Source: Gemmatimonadota bacterium (GTDB lineage: Bacteria > Gemmatimonadota > Gemmatimonadetes > Palauibacterales > Palauibacteraceae). From it: a stretch of 49,294 nucleotides of DNA. Below the pieces are notes generated by a model. It had not been told where the DNA came from and made no database searches. It saw only the letters and a program-made list of their open reading frames with translations. Position 1 is the first letter of the stretch; every line of letters starts with the position of its first letter. The translations under genes and the position numbers were made by a program. The stretch covers positions 1 to 49,294 of the forward strand of contig JAJEEM010000025.1 of NCBI GenBank assembly GCA_022820995.1, written 5' to 3'. Positions 48,478 to 49,294 of this stretch are shown here, one piece after another.

Positions 48478-49142
48478 ACCCGCCGCCGATCCTCGTCGCC
48501 ACGCGCAGCGCCCACAAACTCCGCGAGATCCGCGGTCTCCTCGCCGACCTTCCCGTCCGGCTGCTCGGCCCCGCGGATCTCGGCCTTCCCGAGCACGAGG
48601 AGGAGGACGAACTCGAACCCTTCGATACCTTCGCGCGCAATGCCCTGTCCAAGGCGAAGTACTTTCACCGCCGCTCCGGCCTTCCCGCGCTTGCGGACGA
48701 TTCCGGCCTCTGCGTGGACGCCCTCGGAGGCGGCCCGGGCGTGCGGACCCGGCGCTTTGCTCCGGCCGAGTGGGTCGAACGCTGGGGGAGGGACGAAGCG
48801 AACAACCGGTGGCTGCTCGATCGCATGTCGGGCGTGGCCGACGGGGCGCGCGGGGCGCACTATCGCTGCGCGGTCGCGCTCACGGACGATCTGCGCCACG
48901 AGATCGTGGAGGGGACCGTCCGCGGGCGAATCGCGCGCGGGCCGGGCGGCTCGGGAGGCTTCGGCTACGATCCGCTGTTCGTGCCGGAGGGCCACGACCG
49001 GACGTACGCGGCACTGCCCGAAACCGTGAAGGCGAGCACGAGCCATCGCGCGCAGGCGGTCCGGCGCGCGCGGGGATGGATCGAAAGGGAAGTTCTGGTG
49101 ACATCGAGAACGCGTGAGTTCAATCGGGGCGGCCGGATTTGA
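48474..49142 (+). CDS. rdgB: RdgB/HAM1 non-canonical purine NTP pyrophosphatase
   Basis: The 222-residue protein matches the HAM1 family: Leu-Val-Ala-Thr-Arg-Ser-Ala-His-Lys-Leu-Arg-Glu-Ile at the N terminus, Ala-Asp-Asp-Ser-Gly-Leu with the catalytic Asp, Gly-Gly-Phe-Gly-Tyr-Asp-Pro-Leu-Phe and Ser-His-Arg-Ala. It removes dITP/XTP from the nucleotide pool. TTG at 48474 overlaps the previous stop. The last 15 residues are unusual and the stop lies inside the tRNA remnant, so the natural C terminus may have been altered by the downstream insertion. Confidence 0.9.
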   Translation: MNPPPILVATRSAHKLREIRGLLADLPVRLLGPADLGLPEHEEEDELEPFDTFARNALSKAKYFHRRSGLPALADDSGLCVDALGGGPGVRTRRFAPAEWVERWGRDEANNRWLLDRMSGVADGARGAHYRCAVALTDDLRHEIVEGTVRGRIARGPGGSGGFGYDPLFVPEGHDRTYAALPETVKASTSHRAQAVRRARGWIEREVLVTSRTREFNRGGRI

Positions 49143-49165
49143 ACCGGCGACCCCCTGCTCCCAAA
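49124..49165 (-). pseudogene. Orphan 3' half of tRNA-Pro (UGG), probable attachment site
   Basis: Read on the minus strand, 42 bases form the 3' half of a tRNA: loop TTTGGGA (anticodon TGG, then G37), anticodon-stem strand GCAGG, variable GGGTC, T arm GCCGG-TTCAAAT-CCGGC, acceptor strand CGCCCCG and A73. The 5' half is missing: bases beyond 49165 do not pair with GCAGG or CGCCCCG. Identity stops exactly at the anticodon stem/loop border. This is the typical scar of a tyrosine-recombinase element integrated in a tRNA gene. A group I intron in the anticodon loop is a less likely alternative. Confidence 0.75.
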
Positions 49166-49188
49166 CCGACGAACGACAGACGCATATC

Positions 49189-49244
49189 ACGGTAAGAAAT
49201 CCTGTAAGTTCAGGTGGAGAAACACGATCTGCGTATCTTACCGT
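49189..49244. repeat. Inverted repeat next to the tRNA remnant
   Basis: ACGGTAAGA (49189-49197) is repeated inverted as TCTTACCGT (49236-49244), with 38 bases between. Further partial symmetry (TATG-like ends) extends outward. The surroundings are visibly less GC-rich than the rest of the window. It could be a recombinase arm site or an operator. Confidence 0.55.
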
Positions 49245-49250
49245 TATGTC

Positions 49251-49294
49251 ATGTCGGAATCCACCGTCCCGAATCAGCGCGGAGAACGGATCAT
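49251..49294 (+). CDS. Possible start of a gene running off the window
   Basis: ATG at 49251 opens a frame of 14 complete codons to the window edge (Met-Ser-Glu-Ser-Thr-Val-Pro-Asn-Gln). An overlapping ATG at 49246 opens another frame. No ribosome-binding site is convincing, although GGTGGAG lies about 34 bases upstream. Given the attachment-site scar, an element gene is expected here, but the fragment is too short to identify. Confidence 0.25.
   Translation, partial: MSESTVPNQRGERI

Noticed and set aside
1..49294. CRISPR arrays, transposases or insertion sequences
   Set aside because: No regularly spaced direct repeats and no transposase-like protein were seen anywhere; the only mobile-element sign is the tRNA scar at the right edge.

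Overview
This is a GC-rich bacterial chromosome segment. It has very tight gene packing, many GTG/TTG starts and repeated 4-base stop/start overlaps. It encodes outer-membrane functions (Mla lipid transport, an LptE-like lipoprotein, an LpxH-like hydrolase, many lipoproteins), so the host is a diderm. The mix of a PTS phosphorelay without a complete sugar permease, a DUF5683 protein, a HmuY-like protein, a haloarchaeal-style Mrp antiporter and a long aerobic respiratory cluster fits Gemmatimonadota best. That assignment is inference from gene content, not a phylogeny.

Left part (1-9.1 kb): the end of a mannose-family PTS permease (EIIC tail, EIID), HPr and enzyme I; S-adenosylmethionine synthetase; a DUF151 bifunctional nuclease; then a cobalamin riboswitch heading a btuF-btuC-btuD B12 import operon, followed by a propeller-like lipoprotein that may be the surface B12 binder. 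Middle left (9.1-17.2 kb): RecO, SelB, a minus-strand ptsN/zinc-ribbon operon with a near-consensus promoter, an intact tmRNA with its own terminator, GreA, a minus-strand mlaE-mlaF-mlaD operon, RidA and the selenocysteine tRNA that SelB serves. Centre (17.2-29.7 kb): DUF5683 protein, LpxH-like hydrolase, a hotdog thioesterase, two lipoproteins including LptE with an unusually long overlap, a ten-gene Mrp-type cation/proton antiporter operon with three large antiporter-like subunits, HemC and a HmuY-like protein.

Right part (29.7-47.3 kb) is the most distinctive region. A Mrp/ApbC ATPase, a zinc-ribbon protein with a protochlorophyllide-reductase-like helical domain (PCP_red), a ferredoxin and an ABC exporter lead into a tandem universal-stress protein, a radical SAM/SPASM protein (both also carrying PCP_red-like segments), a CydA-like membrane protein without CydB, two membrane-anchored c-type cytochromes, a diheme cytochrome fused to an ethylbenzene-dehydrogenase-type heme domain, a cupredoxin lipoprotein, and an A-type cytochrome c oxidase (subunits II, I, III, IV) with heme O synthase. 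No bc1 or ACIII genes are visible, so the CydA-like/cytochrome module may feed the oxidase; this is a hypothesis.

The right edge holds RdgB and then a 42-base orphan 3' half of a tRNA-Pro(UGG), broken exactly at the anticodon loop. It is followed by visibly lower-GC DNA with an inverted repeat. This looks like the attachment-site junction of an integrated element that continues off the window.
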